A stretch of DNA of 64,000 nucleotides from Bog-532 sp963720945 (GCA_963720945.1 CAVRHH010000031.1:744001-808000), one strand, 5' to 3'. Shown: positions 42,842 to 52,434, counted from the first letter of the stretch. Translations and numbers: made by a program. Notes: generated by a model from the letters alone, not told the origin.

Positions 42842-43903
42842 GTGCTGACAGGAATCCGGGCGGTACGGAAGGCGGCGCCGGCGGTCATCGGTGCCGGGCT
42901 GCTGGCCGCGTCTCTGGCTGCCTGTGGCGCTCCGGCTGGGGCCAGCGGTTCCGTTAATTCATCCAATGAGCTGACTCTCTATAACGGGCAGCACGAACAG
43001 ACGACACAGGCCCTGGTCAGCGGGTTCGAGAAGCAGACGGGGATCAAGGTGACGATCCGCTCCGACGACGAGGACGTGCTCGTGCAGCAGATCGAGCAGG
43101 AGGGGGCGCGGTCTCCGGCTGATGTCATCTGCACCGAGAACTCCCCGGCCCTCGAACGCCTCCAGGAAAGTCACCTGCTCGCGCCGGTGGAGACGGGGAC
43201 GCTCGGGGCGGTGCCGTCCCGGGACAGTTCGCCATCCGGGGACTGGGTGGGAGTGTCCGGCCGGGTGTCGGTTCTCGTCTACAACACCGCGAAGCTGAGC
43301 CCCGGCCAGCTGCCCACTTCCGTGATGCAGCTGGCCAGCCCCCAGTGGAAAGGCAAGCTCGGTCTGGCCCCCCAGGAGACGGACTTCCAGCCCATCATCA
43401 CGTCCATCGCCAGGGCTCACGGCACGGCCGCCGCACTGGCCTGGCTCAAGGCGGTCAAGGCCAACGCGGGCAGCGACGTCTACCCCGATAATGAGACCCT
43501 CACGTCGAAGGTCAACTCGGGCCAGGTGGAGATCGGAATCATTAACCATTACTACTGGTACCGCCTCCGCGCCCAGATCGGGGCGGCCGGGATGCACTCC
43601 GCGCTGCACTACTTCGCGCCCGGCGATCCCGGCTACGTCGTGGACGTTTCCGGGGCCGGGGTCCTCGCGTCGAGCACGCACCAGGCCGCCGCGCAGAAGT
43701 TCCTCGCCTTCCTGGTCAGCGCGGCGGGGCAGCGGATCATCGCGCAGTCCGACAGCTTCGAGTACCCGCTGCGCCCGGGCGTGGCCGCGCACCCCGGCCT
43801 GACCCCGCTGGCTCAGCTCCGGCCGGACACGTCCGACAGCCTGGCCAATCTCGGTGACGGCTCCGGCGCGCTCAGCCTGCTCCAGCAGGCCCAGCTCGGC
43901 TGA
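42842..43903 (+). CDS. Iron(III) ABC transporter, substrate-binding lipoprotein (FbpA-like)
   Basis: A 353-residue lipoprotein from GTG 42842, with ggagagg upstream. The signal peptide ends in a lipobox (SLAAC, Cys at about 28). The mature protein has type-2 binding-protein motifs of the ferric-iron family: ELTLYNGQHEQTTQALVSGFEK, ADVICTENSPALERL and INHYYWYRLRAQIG, which includes tyrosines in the YxxxR pattern used for Fe(III). It captures ferric iron outside the membrane for the permease. The iron box upstream supports the iron substrate. It is the first gene of a three-gene operon. Confidence 0.93.
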   Translation: MLTGIRAVRKAAPAVIGAGLLAASLAACGAPAGASGSVNSSNELTLYNGQHEQTTQALVSGFEKQTGIKVTIRSDDEDVLVQQIEQEGARSPADVICTENSPALERLQESHLLAPVETGTLGAVPSRDSSPSGDWVGVSGRVSVLVYNTAKLSPGQLPTSVMQLASPQWKGKLGLAPQETDFQPIITSIARAHGTAAALAWLKAVKANAGSDVYPDNETLTSKVNSGQVEIGIINHYYWYRLRAQIGAAGMHSALHYFAPGDPGYVVDVSGAGVLASSTHQAAAQKFLAFLVSAAGQRIIAQSDSFEYPLRPGVAAHPGLTPLAQLRPDTSDSLANLGDGSGALSLLQQAQLG

Positions 43904-44043
43904 GGGACGGTCACGGTGAGCGGGACCGCGCCGGCCCGGCCACCGGCGGCCCGGATCCGGCTGACGCCGGTGCGGGCCGCGGCGGCCGCGTCCTCTTCCT
44001 GAGCAGCCGGACGCGGCGCGGCCGGGGGTGGCCGCTGACAACG

Positions 44044-45570
44044 GTGTCCGCGCTGGTGGTCACGGCGGTCCTGCTGCCCGTGGCATTCCTCGTCTGGCAG
44101 GCGAGCCAGGCGGGCTGGGCTCTGATCGGCCGGCTCCTGCTACGCCGTCTCACGGTGACCTTGCTCGTCAACACGGTGGAGCTGACGGTCGCCGTGACGG
44201 CGTGCGCGGCCGTGATCTCGGTGGCGGCCGCCTGGTGCGTCGAGCGCACCGATCTGCCCGGCCGCCGGCTGTGGCGTGCGGTGCTCATGGTCCCGCTGGC
44301 GATCCCCGATTTCGTGGTCGGGTACACGTGGTCGTCGCTGAGCCCGGCCGTGCACGGTCTCGGCGGCGCGATCCTGGTCATGACGCTCGGCCTGTATCCG
44401 CTGGCCTACCTGCCGGTCGCGGCCGCGCTCCGGCGGGCCGACACCAGCGTGTACGAGGTCGCGCGGAGCACGGGGTCCGGGCGCGCCGCGGCGTTCCGGC
44501 GGGTGGTCATGCCGCAGATCCGTGCGGCGGTGCTCGGCGGGAGCATGCTGGTCGCGCTGGGCATCCTCGCCGAGTATGGCGCCTTCGAGATCCTGCGGTT
44601 CCAGACCTTCACCACCGAGATCTTCACCGAGTTCAGTCTGGGCTTCAACACCTCGGCGGCGAGCGCGCTGTCACTGCTGCTGGTCGTCCTGGGCCTCCTC
44701 GTGCTGGCCGGCGAGCGGGCCGCGGTGCGATCGCCGGCGGCCGCGGGCGCCGCGCCGGTCCGGTCCACCGGGCACCGCCGGTACCACCTGGGCTGGGGCG
44801 CCCTGCCGGCGCTGGCCGGCTTCACCGCCCTGGCCGGCCTGGCCGTCGGCGTCCCGGTCAGCACTCTGGTCTACTGGCTGACCCAGCCCACCAACTCCAC
44901 GCTGCCGCCGATACCGCTGGACGGGGCGCTGGCCCATACGCTGGCCTTCAGTACCGGCGCAGCCGTGCTGGCCACGGCGGCGGCGCTGCCGGTGGCGTAC
45001 CTGGCGGTGCGCCTGCCGGGCCGGCTGTCGCTGGCGCTGGAGCGGGCCGGATATCTCGTGCAGGGCCTGCCGGGCCTGGTGATCGCCCTCTCGCTGGTGT
45101 TCTTCGCCATCCACGCCGCCTACCCGCTGTACCAGAGCCCGGCACTGCTGGTCATCGCGTATGCGGTGATGTTCTTCCCGCTCGCCCTGGTGAGCCTGCG
45201 GGTGAGCCTGGCCCAGGCGCCGCCGCGCCTGGGCGAGCTGGCGCGCTCCCTCGGCTGCCGCCCGCTGGGCGCGATGCTGCGCGTCACGTTGCCGCTGGCG
45301 GCACCCGGCATCGCCGCCAGCGTGGCGCTGGTCTTCCTGTCGGCGGTGACCGAGCTGACCGCCACCCTGGTCCTCGTCCCGACCGGCGCGAACACCCTCG
45401 CCACCGCGTTCTGGGCCTACCAGTCGGATGTGTCGTACGCCGCCGCCAGCAGGTACGCTGCGTTGATTGTGGCGATCGCCATCATCCCCGGTGTCTTCCT
45501 GCAGCGCTGGCTCGATTCCGGGCGGCCCGCGGGCCGGCTCCGCCTCCGCGGCCGCCGGGGGACGTCGTGA
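44044..45570 (+). CDS. Iron(III) ABC transporter, permease (FbpB-like, two fused TM units)
   Basis: A 508-residue membrane protein from GTG 44044. It holds about 12 helices in two halves; each half has the EAA-type cytoplasmic loop that contacts the ATPase (VARSTGSGRAAAFRRVVMPQ and LARSLGCRPLGAMLRVTLP). This doubled layout is the mark of FbpB/thiamine-type permeases. The start is uncertain: the frame is open upstream to beyond 43900 but only GTG 44044 is available, with a weak ribosome-binding site; a basic stretch upstream (SSRTRRGRG) would suit the real N-terminus. Its stop overlaps the ATPase start (GTGA). Confidence 0.88.
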   Translation: MSALVVTAVLLPVAFLVWQASQAGWALIGRLLLRRLTVTLLVNTVELTVAVTACAAVISVAAAWCVERTDLPGRRLWRAVLMVPLAIPDFVVGYTWSSLSPAVHGLGGAILVMTLGLYPLAYLPVAAALRRADTSVYEVARSTGSGRAAAFRRVVMPQIRAAVLGGSMLVALGILAEYGAFEILRFQTFTTEIFTEFSLGFNTSAASALSLLLVVLGLLVLAGERAAVRSPAAAGAAPVRSTGHRRYHLGWGALPALAGFTALAGLAVGVPVSTLVYWLTQPTNSTLPPIPLDGALAHTLAFSTGAAVLATAAALPVAYLAVRLPGRLSLALERAGYLVQGLPGLVIALSLVFFAIHAAYPLYQSPALLVIAYAVMFFPLALVSLRVSLAQAPPRLGELARSLGCRPLGAMLRVTLPLAAPGIAASVALVFLSAVTELTATLVLVPTGANTLATAFWAYQSDVSYAAASRYAALIVAIAIIPGVFLQRWLDSGRPAGRLRLRGRRGTS

Positions 45571-46703
45571 CCAAGCTGGTGATCGAGGGCCTCACGAAGT
45601 CCTTCCGCGACACCCTGGTGCTGCGCGGTATCGACCTCACCGTCGAGCCGGGCATGCTGACCGCGATCCTCGGCGCCTCGGGGACGGGCAAGACCACGCT
45701 TCTCCGGGTCATCGCCGGGTTCGAGCCTGCCGACCAGGGCACGGTGAACCTGGACGGCACCGTCGTCGACGACGGGAAGCGCAGGTTGCCCCCGGAACGG
45801 CGCCACATCGGCTACGTGCCCCAGGACGGTGCGCTGTTCCCCCACCTGAATGTGCGGGCGAACGCGGCCTTCTCACTGCCTCGCCGTGAGCGCCGGGGGC
45901 CGCGGGCCGACGAGATCCTCAACCTCGTCGGCCTGGCCGGGTTCGGCCACCGCTTCCCGCACCAGCTGTCCGGCGGCCAGCAGCAGCGCGTCGCTATCGC
46001 CCGGGCGCTGGCCAGCCGCCCGGGGCTGGTTCTGCTCGACGAGCCGTTCGCCTCGCTGGACGCGGCGCTCCGCACGACGGTCCGGGCGGACGTCCTCAGC
46101 GTGCTCCGTTCGACGGGGACCACCGCGATCCTGGTCACCCACGACCAGGACGAGGCACTGTCCGCCGCCAACTACGTCGCGGTCATGCGCGACGGGCTCG
46201 TCACACAGGCCGGCACGCCCCGTGAGATCTACGAGTGCCCTGCCGATCCGTGGACCGCCACGTTCGTCGGAACCGCCAACCTGCTTCCCGGCCAGCCTGC
46301 CGGCGACGGTACGGTGCGGACCGTGCTCGGCTGCCACCGGCTGCAGCGGGCACCGGGCCGGCCGGGCCCGCCTGCCCGGTCTCCGGCTGGCCTGACGGTG
46401 CTGATCCGCCCGGAGCAGATCCGCCTCATCCCGCCGCGGCCCGGTGCCAGCGCGGCCCTGGTCTCCGCGGCCCGCTACCACGGCCACGACGCCCTCGTCA
46501 CGGTCCGGCCTGAGGAGCCGGGGGGTTTCGGGCCCGGCGGGGCAGGGCCGGACGGTTTCAGGCCCGGGAGGGCAGGGCCGGACGGAGTGCTGCACGTCCG
46601 GATCACCGGCTCCGACGTTCCCGCCCCCGGTGACCGGGTCGGCCTCGAAGTGCACAGCCCGGTGATGGCCTGGTCCGCCGTCTCGCACCCCGGCCGCACC
46701 TAG
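45567..46703 (+). CDS. Iron(III) ABC transporter, ATP-binding protein (FbpC-like)
   Basis: A 378-residue ATPase from GTG 45567, overlapping the permease stop by 4 bases. Complete motifs: Walker A GASGTGKTTLL, Q-loop IGYVPQDGALFPHL, signature QLSGGQQQRVAIARAL, Walker B LVLLDEPFASLD and H-loop LVTHDQDEA. A C-terminal TOBE-like domain follows (VLIRPEQIRLI), with an insertion of two short repeats (GPGGAGPDGF, RPGRAGPDGV) at about 320-340. It powers import by the permease. The open frame upstream of 45567 is a shadow of the permease gene. Confidence 0.94.
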   Translation: MTKLVIEGLTKSFRDTLVLRGIDLTVEPGMLTAILGASGTGKTTLLRVIAGFEPADQGTVNLDGTVVDDGKRRLPPERRHIGYVPQDGALFPHLNVRANAAFSLPRRERRGPRADEILNLVGLAGFGHRFPHQLSGGQQQRVAIARALASRPGLVLLDEPFASLDAALRTTVRADVLSVLRSTGTTAILVTHDQDEALSAANYVAVMRDGLVTQAGTPREIYECPADPWTATFVGTANLLPGQPAGDGTVRTVLGCHRLQRAPGRPGPPARSPAGLTVLIRPEQIRLIPPRPGASAALVSAARYHGHDALVTVRPEEPGGFGPGGAGPDGFRPGRAGPDGVLHVRITGSDVPAPGDRVGLEVHSPVMAWSAVSHPGRT

Positions 46704-46740
46704 CGTTGGCGGCGCGTCCTTCCGGGCCGGATCACGCGGT

Positions 46741-46769
46741 CTCCCGGTGAGCGGTGGAAATCCCGGGAG
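46741..46769. terminator. Candidate bidirectional terminator hairpin
   Basis: The inverted repeat ctcccgg / ccgggag (46741-46747 and 46763-46769) with a 15-base loop lies in the 83-bp gap between two convergent genes (FbpC-like and CBS-BON). No T-tract follows, as often in GC-rich actinomycetes. The position is the main support. Confidence 0.4.
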
Positions 46770-46786
46770 GCCACGTATGCGGGATG

Positions 46787-47845
46787 CTACTTGGTGTCGT
46801 CCTCCTTCGCCGCAGCATCTTGCTTGATGCCGAACAGCGGCTTGGTTGCCATGACCATCTTCTCTGCGAACCTCCGCTGGGAGGTGAGCAGCTGCTCGGT
46901 GAAGTCATAGGCATTGGCCACGAGCTCCTGGGGATTGAGCAGCGGGTCGCTGTACGGGAGGCTGGGCGCTGGGATGGACGGTGTGATCGATGCGCCGAGC
47001 TTGTTCACCACATCTACCACGCCGTCGATGTCCCAGGTCAGCCGGACCGCTATCCGGATCAGGTCATGCTGCTCGGCGGACCCGAGCTGGCCTGCCAGGG
47101 TGACGATGCCGTTCCGCACTTGTACGGTGAGGCTTGCCGGGTCCGCGAGCAGGATCTCGGTGAGCATCCGGCGGACCTCCCAGGCGATGTCCTCGTCTGG
47201 ACGGAGGAAGACGCTCAGCAGGTCACAGCGGCTCACGATCCCGATAAGGTTGCCGCCGACACCGCCTCCGAACACCGTGCCGGAGTCGACCACGGGCAGC
47301 CGCTTGAGGTGGCGGCCGCTCATCAGCCTTGCGGCGGCCGGCACCGTTGCGTCCGCGTGGATAGTGATGGCCGGCGAGGTCATCAGTTCACCCGCCGTGA
47401 GGTCCAAGTGCTTCTTATCGCCGGCGTGCCGGTGGAGGCGGCCGCCCGATTCGAGCTGCGCGGCCTGCGCGCGCCTGCCGATGACGCTAAGCAGGTCAGC
47501 CTCGGACACCACCCCGGTGACATGACGGCCCAAGGTCAGTACCGGCACGGCGCTGATCTTGTGCTCGGCCATCCGGACGGCGATCTCCTTATAGGGGGTC
47601 ATCCGGTCGACAGTTACCACAAACGTCGTCATGACGTCCCTGACCCGATGGTGCCATCGCGCGTGCTGCTGCTTTTCCTCGCCGCGGGCATGCGGATCGG
47701 CGGCGGAGGATGAGGCTGTGGTAGCCTGCTTTGCTGGGGGACGCGACGTGCGGTCCGACCCCGTAGGCTTGTCGGGGCGCGACTCGTACGATGCAGCCCC
47801 GAGGCGATGAAGCATGGCATCACGATGCATGTCGCTGCGTGTCAT
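46787..47845 (-). CDS. CBS-domain pair plus BON domain protein
   Basis: A 352-residue protein from ATG 47845 with gaggac upstream. After a disordered N-terminus (1-65), two CBS motifs follow: RVRDVMTTFVVTVDRMTPY..KISAVPVL and AGELMTSPAITIHADATV..KRLPVVDS (about 69-215). A BON domain (about 228-300: LTVQVRNGIVTLAGQLGSAEQHDLI) comes next. CBS pairs bind adenosine nucleotides and sense energy status; BON domains bind membranes or phospholipid surfaces. The C-terminal tail is probably helical. A common actinobacterial architecture with an unknown target. Confidence 0.9.
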   Translation of the reverse strand: MTRSDMHRDAMLHRLGAASYESRPDKPTGSDRTSRPPAKQATTASSSAADPHARGEEKQQHARWHHRVRDVMTTFVVTVDRMTPYKEIAVRMAEHKISAVPVLTLGRHVTGVVSEADLLSVIGRRAQAAQLESGGRLHRHAGDKKHLDLTAGELMTSPAITIHADATVPAAARLMSGRHLKRLPVVDSGTVFGGGVGGNLIGIVSRCDLLSVFLRPDEDIAWEVRRMLTEILLADPASLTVQVRNGIVTLAGQLGSAEQHDLIRIAVRLTWDIDGVVDVVNKLGASITPSIPAPSLPYSDPLLNPQELVANAYDFTEQLLTSQRRFAEKMVMATKPLFGIKQDAAAKEDDTK

Positions 47846-48062
47846 GTCCTCAGCCCCCTCTCATGGTCGTTAGCCGGGGAGTATTGCGCATTCGCAGAGT
47901 TCATCACGGCCAGATGTCACGATCAGTGGGGACCTTGGTCACAAGCCCTGGCCCCGTGGCCGGCCAGGCGCGGGTTTGATCCGATTAGGCCGGGCAGGCC
48001 GCCCCGGGACGACTCAGGGGCGCGACGATGATCTGGCCCCCGAGGCTGCGCGCCTGCTGAGA

Positions 48063-49250
48063 TCAGACCAAACGCGAGCCCGCCTGGTTCAGGAAGTGAA
48101 CGGCCTGGTTGAGGTCGTCGTGGCAGCGCTGCAGCCACGCTTCGCCCCAGAAGAAGTTGCAGCTGGTCTCGGCCCGGAGGACCCGCCAGTGGGCTTCCTC
48201 GAGCAGCCGGTACACGTCGGGGTCACGGACTGAGATGCCGATGGCGTTGCGGCGGGCGGCGTGGATGGCCTGGCTGATCTCGTCGAGACGGGTCAGGGCC
48301 TCCTGCTGGGCCACCGAGCCGGTCCACTGGGTAAAACCGGAGCCGTCGTGCCAGCCGGTGTTCCACGCGCCCGGGCGTACGGTGACCTCGCCATGGCAAC
48401 CATGGCGGTCGAGGTACTCGTCGATAAAGCAGGGGCGGATGCCTTTGCTTTTGTTGTCCCGCGCCCGCTGCAGCAGGTCTTCGTAGAAAAGGTGCCAGAA
48501 GCCGGCGTCCGGCGAGGTGTTGCGGAACCAGCCGCCGTTGTCCCCATCCGTGCAGGTGGTCACGAGGGGAGGGAAGTGGCTGTGCCTGGTCCGCTGGGAC
48601 ACCTCGTGAATGAACCAGCCGGGCTCCATCCCTGACTCCTGGGCGTCGGAGAGCTCCCGGTCCCGGACCACGACGATGATTTCCTCGTCACCGAACCGCG
48701 CGACGTGCGGGCGGTAGCGGAGCTCGTCCCAGCTCATGGGGGTGACCGCTTCGACGTGTTCGCTGTCGACGAGCACGTAGCGGTAGCCCTGGCGTTTGAG
48801 GGTGGGGATGAGCTCCATGCAAAAACCCATCTCCGGGGCCCAGAACCCGGGGAAGCTGGTCCGCGAGAAAAGATACTGGCCGATCCCTTTCCAGCGCTCG
48901 ATCTGCTCGTCCCAGTCCGCCCGGGGGGTGAGGGGCAGGACGGGATGGTAGTAGCCGGTACCCAGGATCTGGATGATCTTGCTGTTCTGCAGGTACCACA
49001 GCAGCGATCCGCAGTCGACGATCCCGTAGACCCGGCGCTGGAAGCCGGGACTGGCCAGGGTCTCGAGCAGCGTGCCGGAAAGCGACAGGTGCACCCGGCC
49101 GACATCCTCGTAGGCCCACAGCGACCGGGGGATACGGTCCATGGCCCACAAAATCTCCCTGGCCTCCCACTCGCGCTGCTCGAGGAGGTCCTCAAGGTTG
49201 TGGGCGGGCTGATGCAAGTTGAGGACCAGGGCGAAGGCTACGTCGGCCAC
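48063..49250 (-). CDS. Glycoside hydrolase family 57 protein (smaller paralogue)
   Basis: A 395-residue protein from GTG 49250, preceded by aaggagcc. GH57 signatures are present: region 1 LNLHQP (His 13), region 3 GFWAPEMGF with nucleophile Glu (about 140), and region 4 TTCTDGDNGGWF with the acid Asp (about 235). GH57 covers alpha-amylase, 4-alpha-glucanotransferase and branching activities; the exact reaction is not clear from sequence. It is cotranscribed with a second GH57 gene (start 50728) and glycogen synthase (52235), with 17 and 34 bp gaps, so it acts in glycogen or maltodextrin turnover. Confidence 0.88.
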   Translation of the reverse strand: MADVAFALVLNLHQPAHNLEDLLEQREWEAREILWAMDRIPRSLWAYEDVGRVHLSLSGTLLETLASPGFQRRVYGIVDCGSLLWYLQNSKIIQILGTGYYHPVLPLTPRADWDEQIERWKGIGQYLFSRTSFPGFWAPEMGFCMELIPTLKRQGYRYVLVDSEHVEAVTPMSWDELRYRPHVARFGDEEIIVVVRDRELSDAQESGMEPGWFIHEVSQRTRHSHFPPLVTTCTDGDNGGWFRNTSPDAGFWHLFYEDLLQRARDNKSKGIRPCFIDEYLDRHGCHGEVTVRPGAWNTGWHDGSGFTQWTGSVAQQEALTRLDEISQAIHAARRNAIGISVRDPDVYRLLEEAHWRVLRAETSCNFFWGEAWLQRCHDDLNQAVHFLNQAGSRLV

Positions 49251-49267
49251 CGGGGGCTCCTTGGCGG

Positions 49268-50728
49268 TTACAAGTCGTAGGTCACGATGTCGATGGTGCG
49301 CCGGGCCAGTTCGGCGCCATAGTCAGTCCAGATACCCTCGCCCCAGTAGCGGTAGCAGCTCGTCTCGGTGGTAAGCAGGTGGAACAGGGCGTTGCGGTAG
49401 CGGGGGTCATCGGTGGGGACGGCTTTGGCCAGGACCCGCTCGTGGAACAGCGAGCTGGCTTCGTCCATCGGGGCCAGCACCCGGTCGTAGCCGCGTACCC
49501 AGGAGATGTCGTTGGTCCAGCTGCCGCCTTCCATGCTGAAGCGCCCATCCTCGCCCTTGAGCTGCTCGATCACCTCGGCCAGCCGGTCCGGCCCGTCGCC
49601 AGGTGCCATCCGGCCCCAGATCCTGGACTGGAAGAGAGGCTGGATGACGGGCAGATCGTCGGGGCCGACACCGGCCGAGTGGAGCCGTTCAAGGTACTCG
49701 GTGACGTTCATGGCCGGGGTCTGGGTACCCGAGCACTCCCGCATCACGTCGAAATACTTGGACGGGAATTCGTTCATCATTACCCCGCCGTTTTCCCCGT
49801 CAGCGACCTGTGTAACCAGTGGCGGCACGCGGCTTCCGGCAAGGTCCCAGCGTGAAAGGCCCTTGGCCTCGTAGTACGGCTGCATCTGGGCGACCAGTTT
49901 GGTGTCGCTGCCCTGGGTCTTGACCACGGCGGTGATGCTGGCGACCTCGCCACTGGAATTGGTGCAGACCAGGCGGCGAGGCAGGTGCTGCCGCTGGAGT
50001 CCTCCCCCATCGGGTTCCTCTACCGTGTGTTCCTGGACCAGGACCCACTCGTAGCCGCAGTCTCTGAGGGTCTTCACGAACTCGTAGGCGACATCCGGGT
50101 GGTTGGGCAGGGCCATCTCCGCGGGGGAGAAGCCGCGGACCCGGCTGAGGGCGTCCAGGCCGAAAAGAGCGGCGAAATGATGCTGCCAGGCCCGAACGTG
50201 CAGCCGGAAGTCCTGGACCGGCGTGGAGGGCGCCACGGCATGCCCCCACGGGCAGCCGAGCCACTCCACCGCCTGCCGGTTCCGTGCGTCGGCCGTGATG
50301 CCGGCCAGGCTGTCGAGCACGTCGTGGGCGCCCATCTGCCGCAGGCCGTGCAGCAACGTGCCCGAGTATTCGAGCATGATCCGGGGCGCGGCCCCCTCGT
50401 CGAGCAGCTGGGGGACGAATTCTCCCATCCGCTTGTAGCAGTTGAGGAATACCGGGGCATTGTGGTTATCACCGATGCTGGGGTTTTCCATCATCCACTG
50501 CAGGTTGCCGATGATCGGCGCCGTGCGCAGATCAGGGCCGCCCGCCGGAATGAGCGGCTGGTGCATGTGCAGGGCGCTCGCGAAGGCACTGTTCACGTCG
50601 GCGAACCCGGTGGCCCCCGGGGGCAGGAAGACGGGATCGGCGCCCCGGGCACGGATCGCCTCGTCGATGCGCTGCTCAGAGCCGCAGATGTTGGGAAGGC
50701 CGTCAATGTACTCGGGCAGGTCGCCCAT
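49268..50728 (-). CDS. Glycoside hydrolase family 57 protein (larger paralogue)
   Basis: A 486-residue protein; ATG 50728 is chosen because AAAGGAG lies just upstream and the longer frame reads an unrelated stretch. The GH57 pattern: LHMHQPLIP (region 1), GFSPAEMALP with the likely nucleophile Glu, and TQVADGENGGVMM with the acid Asp. It is larger than the neighbour at 48063 and the two share only the catalytic core, suggesting different activities (for example branching versus debranching or transferase). It lies between glycogen synthase and the smaller GH57 gene in one operon. Confidence 0.88.
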   Translation of the reverse strand: MGDLPEYIDGLPNICGSEQRIDEAIRARGADPVFLPPGATGFADVNSAFASALHMHQPLIPAGGPDLRTAPIIGNLQWMMENPSIGDNHNAPVFLNCYKRMGEFVPQLLDEGAAPRIMLEYSGTLLHGLRQMGAHDVLDSLAGITADARNRQAVEWLGCPWGHAVAPSTPVQDFRLHVRAWQHHFAALFGLDALSRVRGFSPAEMALPNHPDVAYEFVKTLRDCGYEWVLVQEHTVEEPDGGGLQRQHLPRRLVCTNSSGEVASITAVVKTQGSDTKLVAQMQPYYEAKGLSRWDLAGSRVPPLVTQVADGENGGVMMNEFPSKYFDVMRECSGTQTPAMNVTEYLERLHSAGVGPDDLPVIQPLFQSRIWGRMAPGDGPDRLAEVIEQLKGEDGRFSMEGGSWTNDISWVRGYDRVLAPMDEASSLFHERVLAKAVPTDDPRYRNALFHLLTTETSCYRYWGEGIWTDYGAELARRTIDIVTYDL

Positions 50729-50762
50729 TGTTCCCGCTCCTTTGTTGATATGTGCGCGGGTC

Positions 50763-52235
50763 TTACTTGTGGCGGATATGGTCATAGATATTTTCGTAGT
50801 GCTGGCCGGGCCCGGCCCAGGAGTGGTCCTGCCGCATTCCGTTCAGCATAAGCTCGCGGAAGTCGCCTGGGTATGAGTACCAAAGCCCGATGGCCCGTAG
50901 CATCGCGGACTCCAGCGCCGGGTAGTCGAGCTGGTGGAACACATAGCCGTTCCGGTCGTGCAGGGGACGCCCGGAGTAATCGCGATCGAAGATCGTGTCC
51001 ACCAGGCCGCCGACGGCCCGCACGATCGGGACGGTGCCGTACTTGAGCGCCATCATCTGGGCCAGGCCGCACGGCTCGAACAGGCTCGGCATCACCACCA
51101 TGTCGGCGCCGGCGTAGATCAGATGGGCCAGCCCTTCGTCGAACCCGATTTCCAGGTGACAGTCCGGGCTGTCATTCAGGTGGGCCTTCAACTGCCAGAT
51201 GTGAGCATTGACAGCCGGGTCAGGAGAAGAACCCAGCAAGACGAATTGCGCGCCGTGTTCCAGCGCGTAGAAAATGGCGTGCTCAATGAGATGGATGCCT
51301 TTCTGGCGGTCGACCCGGCCGACGTAGGCGATGATCGGCTTATACTCCTTCCGCAGCAGCAACCGGTCACGCAGAGCATCCTTGTTCGGATATTTCCGCT
51401 CTACCGTCCTGGCCGAGTAGTTCGACGAGACCAATATGTCGATCTCCGGGTTCCAGACATTATAGTCGATGCCGTTGAGGACGCCGCCGAACTTCTCCCG
51501 GTGGACGAAGAGCGTGTGCCCCAGTCCCATCCCCTGATCGGCGTACGTTGCCTCCCAGGCATGCTGCGGTGACACCGTGGTGATGAAATTCGAGTAAACG
51601 ATGCCGCCTTTCATCAGGTTGATCGCAGCGTGGTTGAAATTGTCGCGGAGCCGATTGTAATCGAAGAAATGCGCGGGCCGGGCAAGGCCCGTCGCCCACA
51701 GGATGTACTCACCGCAGATACCCTGGTGCGCGAAATTGTGGATGGTGTAGCAAACGCGCTGATTGCTCATGCCAATATGCTGGTAGATCTCGTAGAGCAG
51801 CACCGGCACCGCCGCCGTCTGCCAGTCGTGACAATGGATCACGTCGGGCCGCTTGCCGGTCTTCCACATGAACTCCAGGGCGGCCCTCGACAAGAAGGCA
51901 AACCGGGTCGCATCGTCGACTGAACCATACAAGTGACCCCGGTTGAAAAACTGGTCCGGTGAGTGCGGCTCGAGGAAATAGCACCGCCTGCCATGCACGA
52001 ACCCGAACCACACCGTGCAGCGCACGAACCCGTCATACCAGGGCACCCACAGGTCCTGATAGCTGACCGAAAGCCCGAAGATCTGGTCGTAGCGCATGCA
52101 ATCGTATTTCGGCATGATTATCTCGACGGCGTGGCCCCGCAGCTCCAGCTCGCGGCTGAGCCCGAAGACGACCTCTCCCAGCCCGCCCGCCTGCGCCACC
52201 GGGGCACATTCCGACGCAACCATCATCACGAACAC
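50763..52235 (-). CDS. glgA: Glycogen/starch synthase (GT5, GlgA-like)
   Basis: A 490-residue protein from GTG 52235, with ggtgagg upstream. It elongates alpha-1,4-glucan from a sugar nucleotide (ADP-glucose in the family). Seen: APVAQAGGLGEVVFGL at the N-terminus, IHCHDWQTA, CYTIHNFAHQG, VLNGIDYNVWNP, YVGRVDRQKG and the catalytic Glu loop LFEPCGLAQM. The N-terminal nucleotide-binding motif is usually K-x-G-G-L (Lys15 in E. coli GlgA); here residue 15 is Gln (QAGGL). Catalysis may be slower or the donor different. It heads the operon with two GH57 genes and is divergent from glycogen phosphorylase. Confidence 0.93.
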   Translation of the reverse strand: MFVMMVASECAPVAQAGGLGEVVFGLSRELELRGHAVEIIMPKYDCMRYDQIFGLSVSYQDLWVPWYDGFVRCTVWFGFVHGRRCYFLEPHSPDQFFNRGHLYGSVDDATRFAFLSRAALEFMWKTGKRPDVIHCHDWQTAAVPVLLYEIYQHIGMSNQRVCYTIHNFAHQGICGEYILWATGLARPAHFFDYNRLRDNFNHAAINLMKGGIVYSNFITTVSPQHAWEATYADQGMGLGHTLFVHREKFGGVLNGIDYNVWNPEIDILVSSNYSARTVERKYPNKDALRDRLLLRKEYKPIIAYVGRVDRQKGIHLIEHAIFYALEHGAQFVLLGSSPDPAVNAHIWQLKAHLNDSPDCHLEIGFDEGLAHLIYAGADMVVMPSLFEPCGLAQMMALKYGTVPIVRAVGGLVDTIFDRDYSGRPLHDRNGYVFHQLDYPALESAMLRAIGLWYSYPGDFRELMLNGMRQDHSWAGPGQHYENIYDHIRHK

Positions 52236-52434
52236 GGCTTCCTCACCGTTCCTGTCGTATGTCGTGCCGCCGTCAGCAGCTGGGTTTCAATTCCGCCAGG
52301 TCACGGCAAACGGGGCAACAGTATCAGCGAAGACTCCCCGGAGAGGAAGATGGGGTGGGTCCGCTTTCAGCACGGTTGACCGCGGTGATGAGCCGGGCCT
52401 GTCGTCGTCGGATGCTATGGCTTAGATTCGGCGC

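Noticed and set aside
44028..45566. Upstream part of the open frame that ends in the iron-transport ATPase
   Set aside because: It overlaps the permease gene out of frame and is low-complexity; the ATPase starts at GTG 45567 with a GTGA overlap.
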